Assembly (NCBI GenBank): GCA_016844285.1
Contig: JAENIS010000006.1
Location: 1-29,853 of the forward strand
Direction: 5' to 3'
From: Dehalococcoidales bacterium
GTDB lineage: Bacteria > Chloroflexota > Dehalococcoidia > Dehalococcoidales > UBA2162
Length of the DNA stretch: 29,853 nt
In this document: piece by piece, positions 14,820-23,415 of the stretch
How positions within the stretch are numbered: position 1 is the first letter of the stretch
How the letters are laid out: every line of letters begins with the position of its first letter
Made by a program: the position numbers and the translations under genes
The notes under the pieces: model-generated
Database searches by the model: none
What the model saw: only the letters and a program-made list of their open reading frames with translations
What the model was told of the DNA's origin: nothing

Positions 14820-16955
14820 TCAGGGCTGGCTTTTGTCTTTGAGGATCTGAGCCGCCGGCAGATAGCTTTGCTCAACGTATTCCTTCAGCATCCGCCGGGT
14901 ATTGAAAACGGGTGATACCGAGCGAATCGCCTCTTTAACCACACGCATCCAGCCGTGAGGCACGCCTTGCCGGTCGCGCTCATAGAAGAGAGGCACAATC
15001 TTTTCTTCGAGAAGGCGGTAGAGGGACTCGGCATCGGCTCTATCTTCCGCCTCCGGACTGAGGACATTGTCGCCGCCAATAGCCCAGCCGTTACTACCGT
15101 TGTAGCTTTCCTGCCACCAGCCGTCACGGACACTGAGGTGAGGCACACCATTGATTGAAGCTTTCATGCCGCTGGTGCCGCAGGCCTCTTGCAGGCGACG
15201 CGGTGTATTCAGCCAGACATCTACCCCCTGAGTCAGGTAGCGGGCAATTTGCATATCGTAATCCTCGACGAAGGCAATCCGCCCCTGGAACTCACGGTCT
15301 TTGGCCAGGGAATAAACGCGCTGAAGGAGATGCTTGGAAGGAGAGTCGGCCGGGTGCGATTTACCGGCAAAGATTATCTGCACCGGACGCCACTGGTTCT
15401 TGACTATCCGCTTGAGACGTTCAATATCGTAGAAAAGCAGCGCCGGGCGCTTATACTCGGTAAAGCGCCGGACGAAGGCAATCGTCAGCATCTCCGTGTC
15501 AAGCAATGCCCCGATGGCCAGTATCTGCTCAGCGGATACCCCTCCATCCGCCCACCGCTGTTGAGCCCGCTCCAGGATAGTGTGGATTAGCTTCCCTCTC
15601 AAAGCTTGACGAACCAGCCATAGCTCCTCATCGGGAATCTCAGCGACGCGCTGCCATAGTTCAGGCTCATCCTGGCGGGCAAGCAAATCAGGCTCAACGT
15701 ACTTCTGCAAAAGCTGGTACAGCTCCGGGGCAATCCAGCCCGGCATGTGAATACCGTTAGTAATATGCGGGATAGGCACTTCTTCTTCTTTGAGCTGAGG
15801 CCAGAGGCCATGCCACATCTTTCTCGCTACCACCCCATGAAGCCGGCTGACGGCATTATGCTCCTCCGCCAGTTTAAGGGCCAGGATAGTCATATTAAAG
15901 GTTGACTCTCCTGAGACACTCTGTCCGAGTTCGAGAAATGTCCTCCGGTCAATCCCCAGAGACCCAAAATAATTGTGAAAATACTTCTCCACCAGCTCGA
16001 CCGGGAAAACATCATTACCAGCCGGAACAGGGGTATGAGTGGTGAAGACAGTAGTCGCCCTCACTTTTTCTATGGCCTCGTTGAAAGAGGCACCCTGCTC
16101 GACCTCTTCACGAAGCCGCTCAATCATGGTGAAGGCGGTATGTCCCTCATTAGCATGCCAGATAGATGGCTTAATACCAAGTGCCCGCAAAACGCGCACG
16201 CCACCAATCCCAAGCAAAATCTCTTGCTGAATCCGCTGCTCACGGTCGGCGGTATACAGACGAGCCGAGAGCTCCCGGTCAGCCGGTGAATTCTCGTCAA
16301 TATTGGTATCCAGAAGATAAAGGGTGACACAGCCAAGGCGAACCTGCCAGGCACCAATATATAACGATTTGTTGTCCAACTGAAATTGTACCAGTGGACC
16401 ACACCGGTTCAATCCGGCACAGGGAGTAATCGGTACTTCTTCGAAATCTAGCTGCCGGTAGAGTTCCTCTTGCCAGCCGTCAGCCGAGATATGCTGGTGG
16501 AAATACCCCTGAGGGTACATAAAGCCGACCCCTACCAGCGGTAGCCCCAGGTCGCTCGCCTCTTTACAGATATCACCGGAGAGGACGCCGAGTCCACCGG
16601 CATAGATGGGGAGAGAATTGTGGATAGCAAACTCCGCCGAAAAATAGGCAATCGGCCCGTTTGACAGGGCGGGGTATTTGGCGACAAACCAGGCATTGCA
16701 ACGTGATATATCCGCATCAAAAGCACCCATCACCGCATCATAAAGACCGAGAAAGGTCAGGTCTATGGCGGCGGCTTGCAGTTTATCCGGGCTAATCTCG
16801 CGTAGTAGCTTGACCGGGTTATGGCCGCTCACTATCCACAGCTCATAATCCAGAGACCGAAACAAAGTACGGGCGTCGGCATGCCAGCTCCACCAGAGAT
16901 TATAGCTCAGCTCATCCAATCGGGCGATACGTTCCGGTAATACGGGCACTGCCAA
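14820..16955 (-). CDS. glgP: Alpha-glucan phosphorylase (GT35, short form)
   Basis: A 711-residue glycogen/maltodextrin phosphorylase that releases glucose-1-phosphate. This is the shorter bacterial/archaeal form, which lacks the N-terminal regulatory extension. The N-terminus (ARLDELSYNLWWSWHADART) is typical, as are HANEGHTAF, FTTHTPVPAGNDVF and RRLQEACGTSGMKASINGV, where K598 is the expected PLP lysine. It starts at TTG (16953-16955), preceded by GGGAGG eight bases upstream; the ATG a few bases upstream is in another frame. A strong promoter sits about 60 bases upstream. With malQ, glgB and the GH13 gene it forms the glucan storage/use block. Confidence 0.95.
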   Translation of the reverse strand: MAVPVLPERIARLDELSYNLWWSWHADARTLFRSLDYELWIVSGHNPVKLLREISPDKLQAAAIDLTFLGLYDAVMGAFDADISRCNAWFVAKYPALSNGPIAYFSAEFAIHNSLPIYAGGLGVLSGDICKEASDLGLPLVGVGFMYPQGYFHQHISADGWQEELYRQLDFEEVPITPCAGLNRCGPLVQFQLDNKSLYIGAWQVRLGCVTLYLLDTNIDENSPADRELSARLYTADREQRIQQEILLGIGGVRVLRALGIKPSIWHANEGHTAFTMIERLREEVEQGASFNEAIEKVRATTVFTTHTPVPAGNDVFPVELVEKYFHNYFGSLGIDRRTFLELGQSVSGESTFNMTILALKLAEEHNAVSRLHGVVARKMWHGLWPQLKEEEVPIPHITNGIHMPGWIAPELYQLLQKYVEPDLLARQDEPELWQRVAEIPDEELWLVRQALRGKLIHTILERAQQRWADGGVSAEQILAIGALLDTEMLTIAFVRRFTEYKRPALLFYDIERLKRIVKNQWRPVQIIFAGKSHPADSPSKHLLQRVYSLAKDREFQGRIAFVEDYDMQIARYLTQGVDVWLNTPRRLQEACGTSGMKASINGVPHLSVRDGWWQESYNGSNGWAIGGDNVLSPEAEDRADAESLYRLLEEKIVPLFYERDRQGVPHGWMRVVKEAIRSVSPVFNTRRMLKEYVEQSYLPAAQILKDKSQP

Positions 16956-17017
16956 AGCATTCCCTCCCAGTCCGCTTATTCTTTGCCCCCTTCGAGCAAG
17001 GAAGTCGTGACTAAAGT

Positions 17018-17047
17018 ATAATATATCATCATAAAAGAAAGTGTCAA
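17018..17047 (-). promoter_or_regulatory. Sigma-70-type promoter for glgP
   Basis: On the minus strand TTGACA (17047-17042), an 18-base spacer and TATTAT (17023-17018) lie about 60 bases before the TTG start of glgP. The -35 is a perfect match and the -10 matches 5 of 6 bases. Confidence 0.6.
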
Positions 17048-17057
17048 TGATAAAGTA

Positions 17058-17170
17058 TTTATTAACCTCACCCCTTTTATCCCCCTCCCCTAAGAGGAGA
17101 GGGAGAAAGACATTGTAGAGGGGCTAACGCCCCTCTACGCAAGCTACTCCCCTTTGCGGAGCGACTTTGC
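17058..17170. repeat. C/G-rich hairpin repeat (family B)
   Basis: TTTATTAACCTCACCCCTTT, then CTCCCCTAAGAGGAG, AGAGGGGCTAACGCCCCTCT and CTCCCCTTTGCGGAG. It has the same order of parts as 2196-2290 and 14651-14745, here between divergent glgP and the HAD gene. Confidence 0.7.
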
Positions 17171-17207
17171 CAGGAGGAACTAGGTAGTAAGTGGAGGTAA
17201 AAATAGA

Positions 17208-17855
17208 TTGGCTGGATTAACCAGAACCCTCGTCCAGTGTGATTTTGACGGCACCGTTACGGAAGAGGACATCAGCTTCATGCTGCTGGATGCCTTTGCC
17301 GACGGGGACTGGCGCCGAAAGCTCAGCGAATACGAGCAAGGAAGGATAACCGTTGGCCGCTTTAATGCTGAAGCCTTCGCCATGGTTAAAGCCTCCAGGC
17401 AAAGCCTGGTGGAAACCACCCGTAGTAAGGTAAAGATTCGCCCCGGGTTCCAGGAGATGGTAACCTGCTGCCGCCGCAAGGGCTTCCGCCTGGTCATCGT
17501 CAGCAATGGCCTGGATTTCTACATTGAGACGATTTTGACAGATATCGGCCTGGGAGACATTGAGGTACTGGCAGCACGCACTGAGTTCTCCCCCGGCGGC
17601 ATCAGGGTGCAGTATATCGGACCTGACGGGAATCAACTCGACAGTGACTTCAAAGAGGCACACACCAATTCATTTCTCGGGGAGGGCTACCGTATCATCT
17701 ACATGGGGAACGGCACTTCCGACTTTGCGCCGGCAAGACGGTGCCATTACATCTTCGCCACCAGTAATCTGCTCAGCAGTTGTCAGCAAGCCCATCTTGA
17801 GTGCGTGCCTTTTACCGATTTCTACCAGGTGGTCAACGTCCTCGAGCGACTATGA
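17208..17855 (+). CDS. HAD-superfamily phosphatase (SerB/MtnX-like)
   Basis: A 215-residue HAD hydrolase. Motif I is CDFDGTVTEED, with nucleophile D12 and acid/base D14. Motif II is the VIVSNGLDFY segment near residue 98 (Ser), and motif IV is MGNGTSDFAPARR near residue 168 (Asp). The cap lies between motifs I and II (about 20-85), as in phosphoserine phosphatase and in MtnX of methionine salvage. The substrate is not clear, and the neighbours do not help. Translation appears to begin at TTG 17208, with GGAGG about ten bases before; no ATG is well placed. The gene ends 41 bases from the convergent metal transporter. Confidence 0.85.
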   Translation: MAGLTRTLVQCDFDGTVTEEDISFMLLDAFADGDWRRKLSEYEQGRITVGRFNAEAFAMVKASRQSLVETTRSKVKIRPGFQEMVTCCRRKGFRLVIVSNGLDFYIETILTDIGLGDIEVLAARTEFSPGGIRVQYIGPDGNQLDSDFKEAHTNSFLGEGYRIIYMGNGTSDFAPARRCHYIFATSNLLSSCQQAHLECVPFTDFYQVVNVLERL

Positions 17856-17896
17856 GTGGCGGCAAGACAGGAGGATAGGCTACTAAACCGCCTCAC

Positions 17897-18874
17897 TCAA
17901 TGGGTATGTGGCATCGGAGCCTCTCCACCCCGGTCTCTTAGCTGATTGATATCACAAACCAGGCCGGTAGGACAGTTTTCACATTCGAATTGCAGCGTGG
18001 TATGGGTTATCTGGAAATGCTCGGCAAGCTGCTTATTGACCGCCTCGACAACTTCGGCACACGTGCTCACCGCCCGGTCCCGTACCAGCAAATGGGCACT
18101 AAGGAAATGCACCCCTGAGGTTATTGTCCAGATGTGAATATCATGCACATCATCCACGCCGGTAACGCTCTTTATCGTCTCGATAACCTTATCGATGTGA
18201 ATATGCTCGGGGACGGCCTCAAGGAGAATCGTCAGCGATTCTTTAACCAGCCGCACCGCTCCCCAAACAATAATGACGCCGATAAGAACCGCCACGATAG
18301 GGTCAATGACACGCCAGCCGGTGAAGGCAATGATGACACCGGCCGCAATCACCCCCACCGAAGATACCGCGTCACCAATGATATGCCAGAAAGCCGCCTT
18401 TATATTCAGGCTCTTGTGGCTTCCTTCCCTCAATAAGACCATTCCCGCCAGATTAGCCACCAACCCGATGGTAGCCACGACTAACATCAGTGGTGCCCGT
18501 ACCACCGGCGGCTCCAGGAATCTTTGATAGGCTTCATAGAAAATCCAGGCGGCAAGCAGCAGCAGGGTAGTCCCATTAGCCATGGCGGCGATAATTTCCA
18601 CACGATGGTAGCCATAGGTTTTGCTCAGTGTTGCCGGCCTCCTGGCAATAGACATGGCAAAAAGGCTCAGCCCCAGGGCGAGAGCATCAACCAGCATATG
18701 CCCGGCATCACTCAGTAGCGCCAGACTGTTACTCAGGATACCGCCGACGACCTCAGCCACCATGATGACCAGCACGATAGCGAGGGCGCTCTCCAACGGG
18801 TGCCTCTTCAGGAAAGTTAAGGGGCTGACTCCACTCCGCGGCTGACTCATCTCTTTATTTTCAACCATGCTCAC
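17897..18874 (-). CDS. Cation diffusion facilitator (Zn/Co/Cd-type exporter)
   Basis: A 325-residue inner-membrane CDF transporter, expected to exchange Zn2+ or a similar metal for protons. Six hydrophobic segments lie between residues ~30 and ~215. The two metal-site motifs of transmembrane helices 2 and 5 are intact: LLSDAGHMLVDAL (HxxxD) and FWHIIGDAVSSVG (HxxxD). The cytoplasmic C-terminal domain (LLEAVPEHIHIDKVIETI, DVHDIHIWTI) follows, and the protein ends in a His-containing tail. The start may be GTG 18874 or ATG 18868. It follows the metallo-hydrolase gene by 15 bases on the same strand, so the two are probably co-transcribed. Confidence 0.93.
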   Translation of the reverse strand: MSMVENKEMSQPRSGVSPLTFLKRHPLESALAIVLVIMVAEVVGGILSNSLALLSDAGHMLVDALALGLSLFAMSIARRPATLSKTYGYHRVEIIAAMANGTTLLLLAAWIFYEAYQRFLEPPVVRAPLMLVVATIGLVANLAGMVLLREGSHKSLNIKAAFWHIIGDAVSSVGVIAAGVIIAFTGWRVIDPIVAVLIGVIIVWGAVRLVKESLTILLEAVPEHIHIDKVIETIKSVTGVDDVHDIHIWTITSGVHFLSAHLLVRDRAVSTCAEVVEAVNKQLAEHFQITHTTLQFECENCPTGLVCDINQLRDRGGEAPMPHTH

Positions 18875-18889
18875 TGAACCCCTTTAAGA

Positions 18890-20497
18890 TTAGACTTCGA
18901 TGGTTTGCCCCCAGGCGGGCAGTATGACCTTAGTCCCGCTACCGCTCAAGTGTTCAAGATAAAAGCCAGGATGTTCGCTATGGACGGGGATAAGAATCCG
19001 GGGATTTATCTCGCTGGCAATCGCCAGCAGGTCAGTGCCACAGGCATGCCCGGAAGCGTGTAGCCCCCTTTCGTCCTCGGGCACCTGCCACTGCCCGTTT
19101 CTCTCCACCGGAAGGCCAACCCCTCTCAAGCCAAAGCGCTGGAGCCATTGATGCAGTCGCCTAAAATCAATCTCTTGCTCCTCGCTGTGAGGCTCGCTGG
19201 AGCTATAAACATAGAGACTGCCCGCCCCGGGCTTAATACTGGGCAGCTCGTTCAGGTCAAAGAAGCTAAAGCAAAGGATGAACTTGTCCTGGGCCGAGCT
19301 TATATCCCCGGCCAGAACAATCTTACTGCTGTATTCCTGACACAGATTCCGCAGCCATAAGGCGGGATATTTGCCAGCCACGGTATCCTGGTAAATGACC
19401 AGGCTATCTTCCCCGGCAATATCGGGGGTGGCCGGCTCCAGGAGGCGCATCGTCTTTAAGAGGTAAGCATCCTTGGGCAGAATGACCAGCTTACGGCCGG
19501 TATCCCGGGCAATCTGCAAGAAGGTGAGCAGGCGGTCGACATCTCTCGCTGAGAAATCGGCGATGACCAGGCCACTGGCGCCGGCAATGGACTTAAGCCC
19601 TTTCTCATACACCTCACGCTCGGTAACATTCGTCCCACGCTCAACATTAGTGCCCTCCAATATCAGCACTCTCGGCTGCAAGCGGCGGGCCTCAGCGACA
19701 AACCTCTGGGTAAGCTCGCCACGTTTGCCATGCTGCCGCAAATCGCCACTATAGACAATCCAGCCGGAGGCAGTTTCGATACCCCAGGCGCAGGCACCGG
19801 GAACAGAGTGGTCTACCGGCAAACAGCGCAGGTTGAAAGTACAGCCCCGGTGACTGGATAAAGGAGACGAGACAAACTCCTTTTGTCTTGGCGTTTTCTC
19901 CCAAAAACCCCGGTTCCAGAATTGGTGTGCTTCGGGGGTCATCTTTTCCGGCTCAATATCGGCGAGGCAGAACTGGCGCTGCTGTTTGGGAGCATCGCCA
20001 CTAAGACATGCCACCTGTTGCCAACCGTGGGGACATTCATATACCATGGGATTAAAATAGCAGACCTGCTGCTCGAAGTCGGATTTTCCTGAGTCCTGCA
20101 TCGCCTTCACCATAAAGGCCGTCACCGCCGTGGTGTAGATTGAGATATCACCTCTCAGGAAGGAGATATGCCCGGAATGGTCAAGGTGAGCATGGGTCAG
20201 CAGCACGCCATCCACCTGCTCAATCTCACGATAACCCGGACTATCCCGAAACTGCGGCCAGAGACCGGGCGTGACCAGGTCACGGCGATAAAGCCCCTCG
20301 ATGGGTGGCAATAAGCCCATCGCCAGGGGGTCAAGCAAGCCGGCACCACTACGTGGTTTGAGATACTCTTCATAGAACAGCCGGTGCTGCTTGTAAGGAA
20401 AGCCAAAATCAAGGAGCAGCCTCCGCTCACCTTCCTCAAGGAGTATCTTGTTGCCACCAATTTCATTGATGCCACCGTAGAATGTCAGTTGCACCAT
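18890..20497 (-). CDS. Metallo-beta-lactamase-fold hydrolase, RNase J/CPSF (beta-CASP)-like
   Basis: A 535-residue protein starting LTFYGGINEIGGNKILLE, the N-terminus of RNase J/CPSF-type metallo-hydrolases. The metal motif is THAHLDHSGH, with H102, H104, D106 and H107. Further family parts are LEGTNVERG near 280, a helix-rich beta-CASP-like region around 310-440 and, close to the C-terminus, GHACGTDLLAIA plus ILIPVHSEHPGFY. A nuclease acting on RNA is the best guess. It differs from housekeeping RNase J by having an insertion after the N-terminal strands (residues 35-90) and no C-terminal oligomerisation domain. The start is supported by GGAG six bases before ATG. Confidence 0.8.
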   Translation of the reverse strand: MVQLTFYGGINEIGGNKILLEEGERRLLLDFGFPYKQHRLFYEEYLKPRSGAGLLDPLAMGLLPPIEGLYRRDLVTPGLWPQFRDSPGYREIEQVDGVLLTHAHLDHSGHISFLRGDISIYTTAVTAFMVKAMQDSGKSDFEQQVCYFNPMVYECPHGWQQVACLSGDAPKQQRQFCLADIEPEKMTPEAHQFWNRGFWEKTPRQKEFVSSPLSSHRGCTFNLRCLPVDHSVPGACAWGIETASGWIVYSGDLRQHGKRGELTQRFVAEARRLQPRVLILEGTNVERGTNVTEREVYEKGLKSIAGASGLVIADFSARDVDRLLTFLQIARDTGRKLVILPKDAYLLKTMRLLEPATPDIAGEDSLVIYQDTVAGKYPALWLRNLCQEYSSKIVLAGDISSAQDKFILCFSFFDLNELPSIKPGAGSLYVYSSSEPHSEEQEIDFRRLHQWLQRFGLRGVGLPVERNGQWQVPEDERGLHASGHACGTDLLAIASEINPRILIPVHSEHPGFYLEHLSGSGTKVILPAWGQTIEV

Positions 20498-20612
20498 AGA
20501 TTCTCCGCTAATAACATAGCACAGGAGCTATCGTGACAGCAATTTTTGTGCCCAAGCTCTACCATCCCATTTGGCGGCACTATTCGGTTTTGGCTGCTGT
20601 ATTACAATATTT

Positions 20613-20706
20613 GTCATTGGAGCGCAGCGACGTGGCAATCTGGGCAGGCAAAGCCCTCCACCCAGATTGCTTCGCCTTCGCCTGCGGCGTATGGTCTCGC
20701 AATGAC
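20613..20706. repeat. Palindromic intergenic element with GTCATTG/CAATGAC ends
   Basis: The ends are GTCATTG (20613-20619) and CAATGAC (20700-20706). Inside, GCAATCTGGG (20635-20644) pairs exactly with CCCAGATTGC (20661-20670). It is non-coding and fills most of the spacer between the metallo-hydrolase and the GH13 gene. The size and symmetry fit a MITE/REP-type unit, a larger relative of the one at 4617-4684. Confidence 0.75.
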
Positions 20707-20726
20707 GGGGTGCAAGCAAAACCCGC

Positions 20727-20756
20727 TTGGCGGCACCTCCCCACTCCTGCTACAAT
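20727..20756 (+). promoter_or_regulatory. Candidate promoter of the GH13 gene
   Basis: TTGGCG (20727-20732), an 18-base spacer and TACAAT (20751-20756), preceded by TG at the extended -10 position. Transcription would begin near 20763, which leaves a workable leader only for the ATG at 20789. Confidence 0.45.
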
Positions 20757-20788
20757 AATATTAAGATTATATGACACTTTCGAAGGTA

Positions 20789-22291
20789 ATGAGCTTACGT
20801 CCTTATCCCCATCTCTACGAAATTAACGCCCGCCTGTTGGTCCGGCGGCTCTCGGCCCGGTACCGGCGAGAGGTTACTCTGGCCAGTATTCCCGCTAAAG
20901 AGTGGCAGCTTCTGAGGGACAAAGGCTTCGACCTGGTCTGGCTGATGGGAGTCTGGCAACGCAGCCCGGCGGCCCGGCGGGAGGCATTACTCAGCCAGGA
21001 TTTACGCCGGGAGTTTGACCGGGTTCTCCCCGGCTGGAGCGATGAGGACGTGGCTGGCTCTCCCTACGCCATCAATGACTACCGTCTTGACCCTGCTCTC
21101 GGCAAGCAAGAGGAGCTTGCTGCCGTAAAATCGCAGCTTAACCGCCTGGGGATGGGACTCATTGTGGACTTTGTGCCCAATCACCTGGCGCTCGACCACC
21201 CGTGGACACGCTCTCACCCGGAGTGGTTCGTTGCGGGAACGGGGACGGATGTTCGCACCCACCCTGACTGGTTCTTTTCCCCAGGGAGAGGCATCCATCT
21301 TGCCCACGGCCGGGACCCGAACTTCCCTCCGTGGTCTGATACGGCTCAGACCAACATATACTCACCAGCACTGCGGGAAGCCATAACCAGCCAGCTACTC
21401 CATATCGCCGAGATTGCTGACGGCGTACGCTGCGACATGGCAATGCTGGTGCTAAATGAGGTATTCGAACGGACATGGGGGGAGACCTTAAGAAGATACC
21501 TCCGACCGGAGACGGAGTTCTGGACGGAAGCTATTGCCACCGTGAAACAGCGACACCCTGACTTTCTTTTCCTGGCTGAGGTCTACTGGGGCTATGAGAG
21601 CAAGTTGCAACAGATAGGCTTCGACTTTACCAAGGACAAGGTACTCTACGACCATCTGCGCTTCTCTACCGCCACCGACGTCCGCGTTCATCTTACTGCC
21701 GATTGCTCTTACCAACGGCATTCGGGGCGCTTCATCGAGAATCACGATGAGCTTCGTGCCGTGACTGCCTTTGGCCGCGAGCGTTCCCTCGCCGCCGCCG
21801 TCATTCTGGCCACCATCCCCGGTCTTCGTCTTTTTCATGACGGACAGTTTGAAGGCCGGCGTCTTCGCCTGCCCGTGCAACTGGTGCGCCCGCCGGAAGA
21901 GGCTACCGATGCCGGAATCGTCAAATTCTACGGCCGCCTTCTGGCAATCGCCAACGAATCCGTTTTCCATGATGGGCGATGGTCACCGATTGACACAAGC
22001 ACGGCCTGGGACGGCAACGAAAGTCACCATAACCTGTTAACCTGGCTCTGGCGCCATGGCCAACAGCTAAAACTAATCGCCGTCAACTATTCGCCCAATC
22101 CGGCGCAAGGCTGGCTAAAGCTGCCCTTACTGGAGGAAGCCATGGAGCAGGTTGTCTTCCGGGATGAGCTTAGCGGCACGACCTACATCCGAGACACCGG
22201 TGAGCTAAGTCGCCGGGGACTGTATGTTGACCTGCCCCCTTACCAGTCCCATCTTCTCACATGGCAGGTGCAAAGCTCGGCACTTAGCTAA
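20789..22291 (+). CDS. GH13 alpha-amylase-family glucan enzyme
   Basis: A 500-residue GH13 barrel protein without a signal peptide, so it acts in the cytoplasm. The first strand reads PHLYEINARLLVRRLS, then FDLVWLMGVWQ and LIVDFVPNHLA. The catalytic set is complete: nucleophile D216 (VRCDMAML), acid/base E264 (LAEVYWG) and D320 (IENHDE). The C-terminal ~110 residues are a beta domain. The exact reaction cannot be told; enzymes of this type hydrolyse or transfer alpha-1,4 glucans. The ATG at 20789 has GAAGG in front and fits the promoter; an ATG at 20771 would add six residues. It sits apart from the other glucan genes but fits their pathway. Confidence 0.88.
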   Translation: MSLRPYPHLYEINARLLVRRLSARYRREVTLASIPAKEWQLLRDKGFDLVWLMGVWQRSPAARREALLSQDLRREFDRVLPGWSDEDVAGSPYAINDYRLDPALGKQEELAAVKSQLNRLGMGLIVDFVPNHLALDHPWTRSHPEWFVAGTGTDVRTHPDWFFSPGRGIHLAHGRDPNFPPWSDTAQTNIYSPALREAITSQLLHIAEIADGVRCDMAMLVLNEVFERTWGETLRRYLRPETEFWTEAIATVKQRHPDFLFLAEVYWGYESKLQQIGFDFTKDKVLYDHLRFSTATDVRVHLTADCSYQRHSGRFIENHDELRAVTAFGRERSLAAAVILATIPGLRLFHDGQFEGRRLRLPVQLVRPPEEATDAGIVKFYGRLLAIANESVFHDGRWSPIDTSTAWDGNESHHNLLTWLWRHGQQLKLIAVNYSPNPAQGWLKLPLLEEAMEQVVFRDELSGTTYIRDTGELSRRGLYVDLPPYQSHLLTWQVQSSALS

Positions 22292-22301
22292 TTATTGGAG
22301 A

Positions 22302-22378
22302 TTGTTTAGCAACCTACCCCCCTGACCCTCTTCCCCTGCTAAGGGAAGGGGGGAGAGGTTCTAGAGAGTGGGATTAAG
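22302..22378. repeat. C/G-rich hairpin repeat (family B)
   Basis: It opens with GAGATTGTTTAGCAACCTAC, the same end as the MITE-like unit at 6530, and contains TTCCCCTGCTAAGGGAAG. It runs directly into family A copy 4, the same B-then-A order as at 1014-1308. Confidence 0.7.
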
Positions 22379-22459
22379 TGGGTGAGGTCGTCCGTAAGAG
22401 ATAATCTGTCCTGAAGCAGTCATTGCTTCAGTAATTAACAATTAACCAGATAAGACACC
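22379..22459 (+). repeat. Family A dispersed repeat, copy 4
   Basis: It starts TGGGTGAGGTCGTCCGTAAG, contains CTGAAGCAGTCATTGCTTCA and ends ATTAACCAGATAAGACACCA. It lies just beyond the 3' end of trxB on the opposite strand. Confidence 0.7.
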
Positions 22460-22480
22460 AGCATACTCGTATCGCCAAGG

Positions 22481-23395
22481 TTATGCTGCCAGCCGTTGCA
22501 GGTAGCGGTGAGCCTGAAGAGCCGCCTTGGCACCCTCGCCGGCAGCAATGACAATTTGCTTCTCGGGAAGGTCAGTCACATCCCCGGCAGCGAAGAGCCC
22601 GGGAATGACAGTTTCGCAGGAGCAGTTAACCGGCACTTCTCCCTGCTGGTTGAGTTGAACAACCCCGGTTACCGGTTCCGAATTAGGCACCAGGCCGATT
22701 TCAACGAAGACTCCGCCCACGGCCAGGCGCTTAGTCTGGTCACTCTTCAACTCTTTGATGACAATAGCGTCAACAAAATCTTGCCCTTCGATTTTCTCCA
22801 TCTGATACTCGGCAAGGATGCTGACATTCCTGGCAGCTCTTAGCTTCTCAATAAGAATCGCATCACCACTTAAAGGGGTCAGCGAAACCAGGTAGACGTA
22901 CTCGGCAATTTTTACCATGTCCAGAGCAGCCTCCAGTGCCGAGTTACCGCCGCCGACAACGGCCACTCTCTGACCGGAGAAGACAGGCCCATCACAAATG
23001 GCACAATAGGTCACTCCCTTCCCACTGAACGCCTCCTCCCCGGGCACGTTAAGCTGCCGCGGCCTCTTCCCCGTGGCCAGAATTACCGCCCTGGATTGAT
23101 ATTGCTCACCCGTCTCCGCGGTGGCTTCAAACCCATCTCTGCTCTTCACCAGCCGGGCAACCTTATGGCCAACCCTCTGGTCAATCGGAAACTGGCTCAC
23201 CTGGCTATGAAACTTGCTGATAAGCTCCGGCCCCTCGATAAACTGATAGCCAAGGTAGTTCTCAACACCCATGGTTCTATTTACCTGCCCGCCAATGTCA
23301 ACGCTTATCAGCAATGTGTTGAGCCGCTTGCGGGCGGCATAAACCGCCGCCGCCAGCCCGGCGGGACCCGCGCCGATTATCATCAAGTCGTACAT
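22481..23395 (-). CDS. trxB: Thioredoxin reductase-like flavoprotein
   Basis: A 304-residue protein, the standard length for low-molecular-weight thioredoxin reductases. The FAD loop GAGPAG is at residues 8-13, the redox centre CAICD at C132 and C135, the NADPH loop GGGNS at 149-153, and the closing FAD motif PGLFAAGDVTDLPEKQIVIA is at about 265-284. It would use NAD(P)H to reduce a thioredoxin or glutaredoxin-like partner. The gene for such a partner lies only 20 bases upstream on the same strand and carries a selenocysteine codon, so the two probably form one redox couple. Confidence 0.95.
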   Translation of the reverse strand: MYDLMIIGAGPAGLAAAVYAARKRLNTLLISVDIGGQVNRTMGVENYLGYQFIEGPELISKFHSQVSQFPIDQRVGHKVARLVKSRDGFEATAETGEQYQSRAVILATGKRPRQLNVPGEEAFSGKGVTYCAICDGPVFSGQRVAVVGGGNSALEAALDMVKIAEYVYLVSLTPLSGDAILIEKLRAARNVSILAEYQMEKIEGQDFVDAIVIKELKSDQTKRLAVGGVFVEIGLVPNSEPVTGVVQLNQQGEVPVNCSCETVIPGLFAAGDVTDLPEKQIVIAAGEGAKAALQAHRYLQRLAA

Positions 23396-23415
23396 ACGGC
23401 TTGCCCCCGACCGGA

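Noticed and set aside
20533..20826. 97-residue frame across the palindromic element
   Set aside because: It is encoded by the repeat and runs into the GH13 start; no family similarity is visible.
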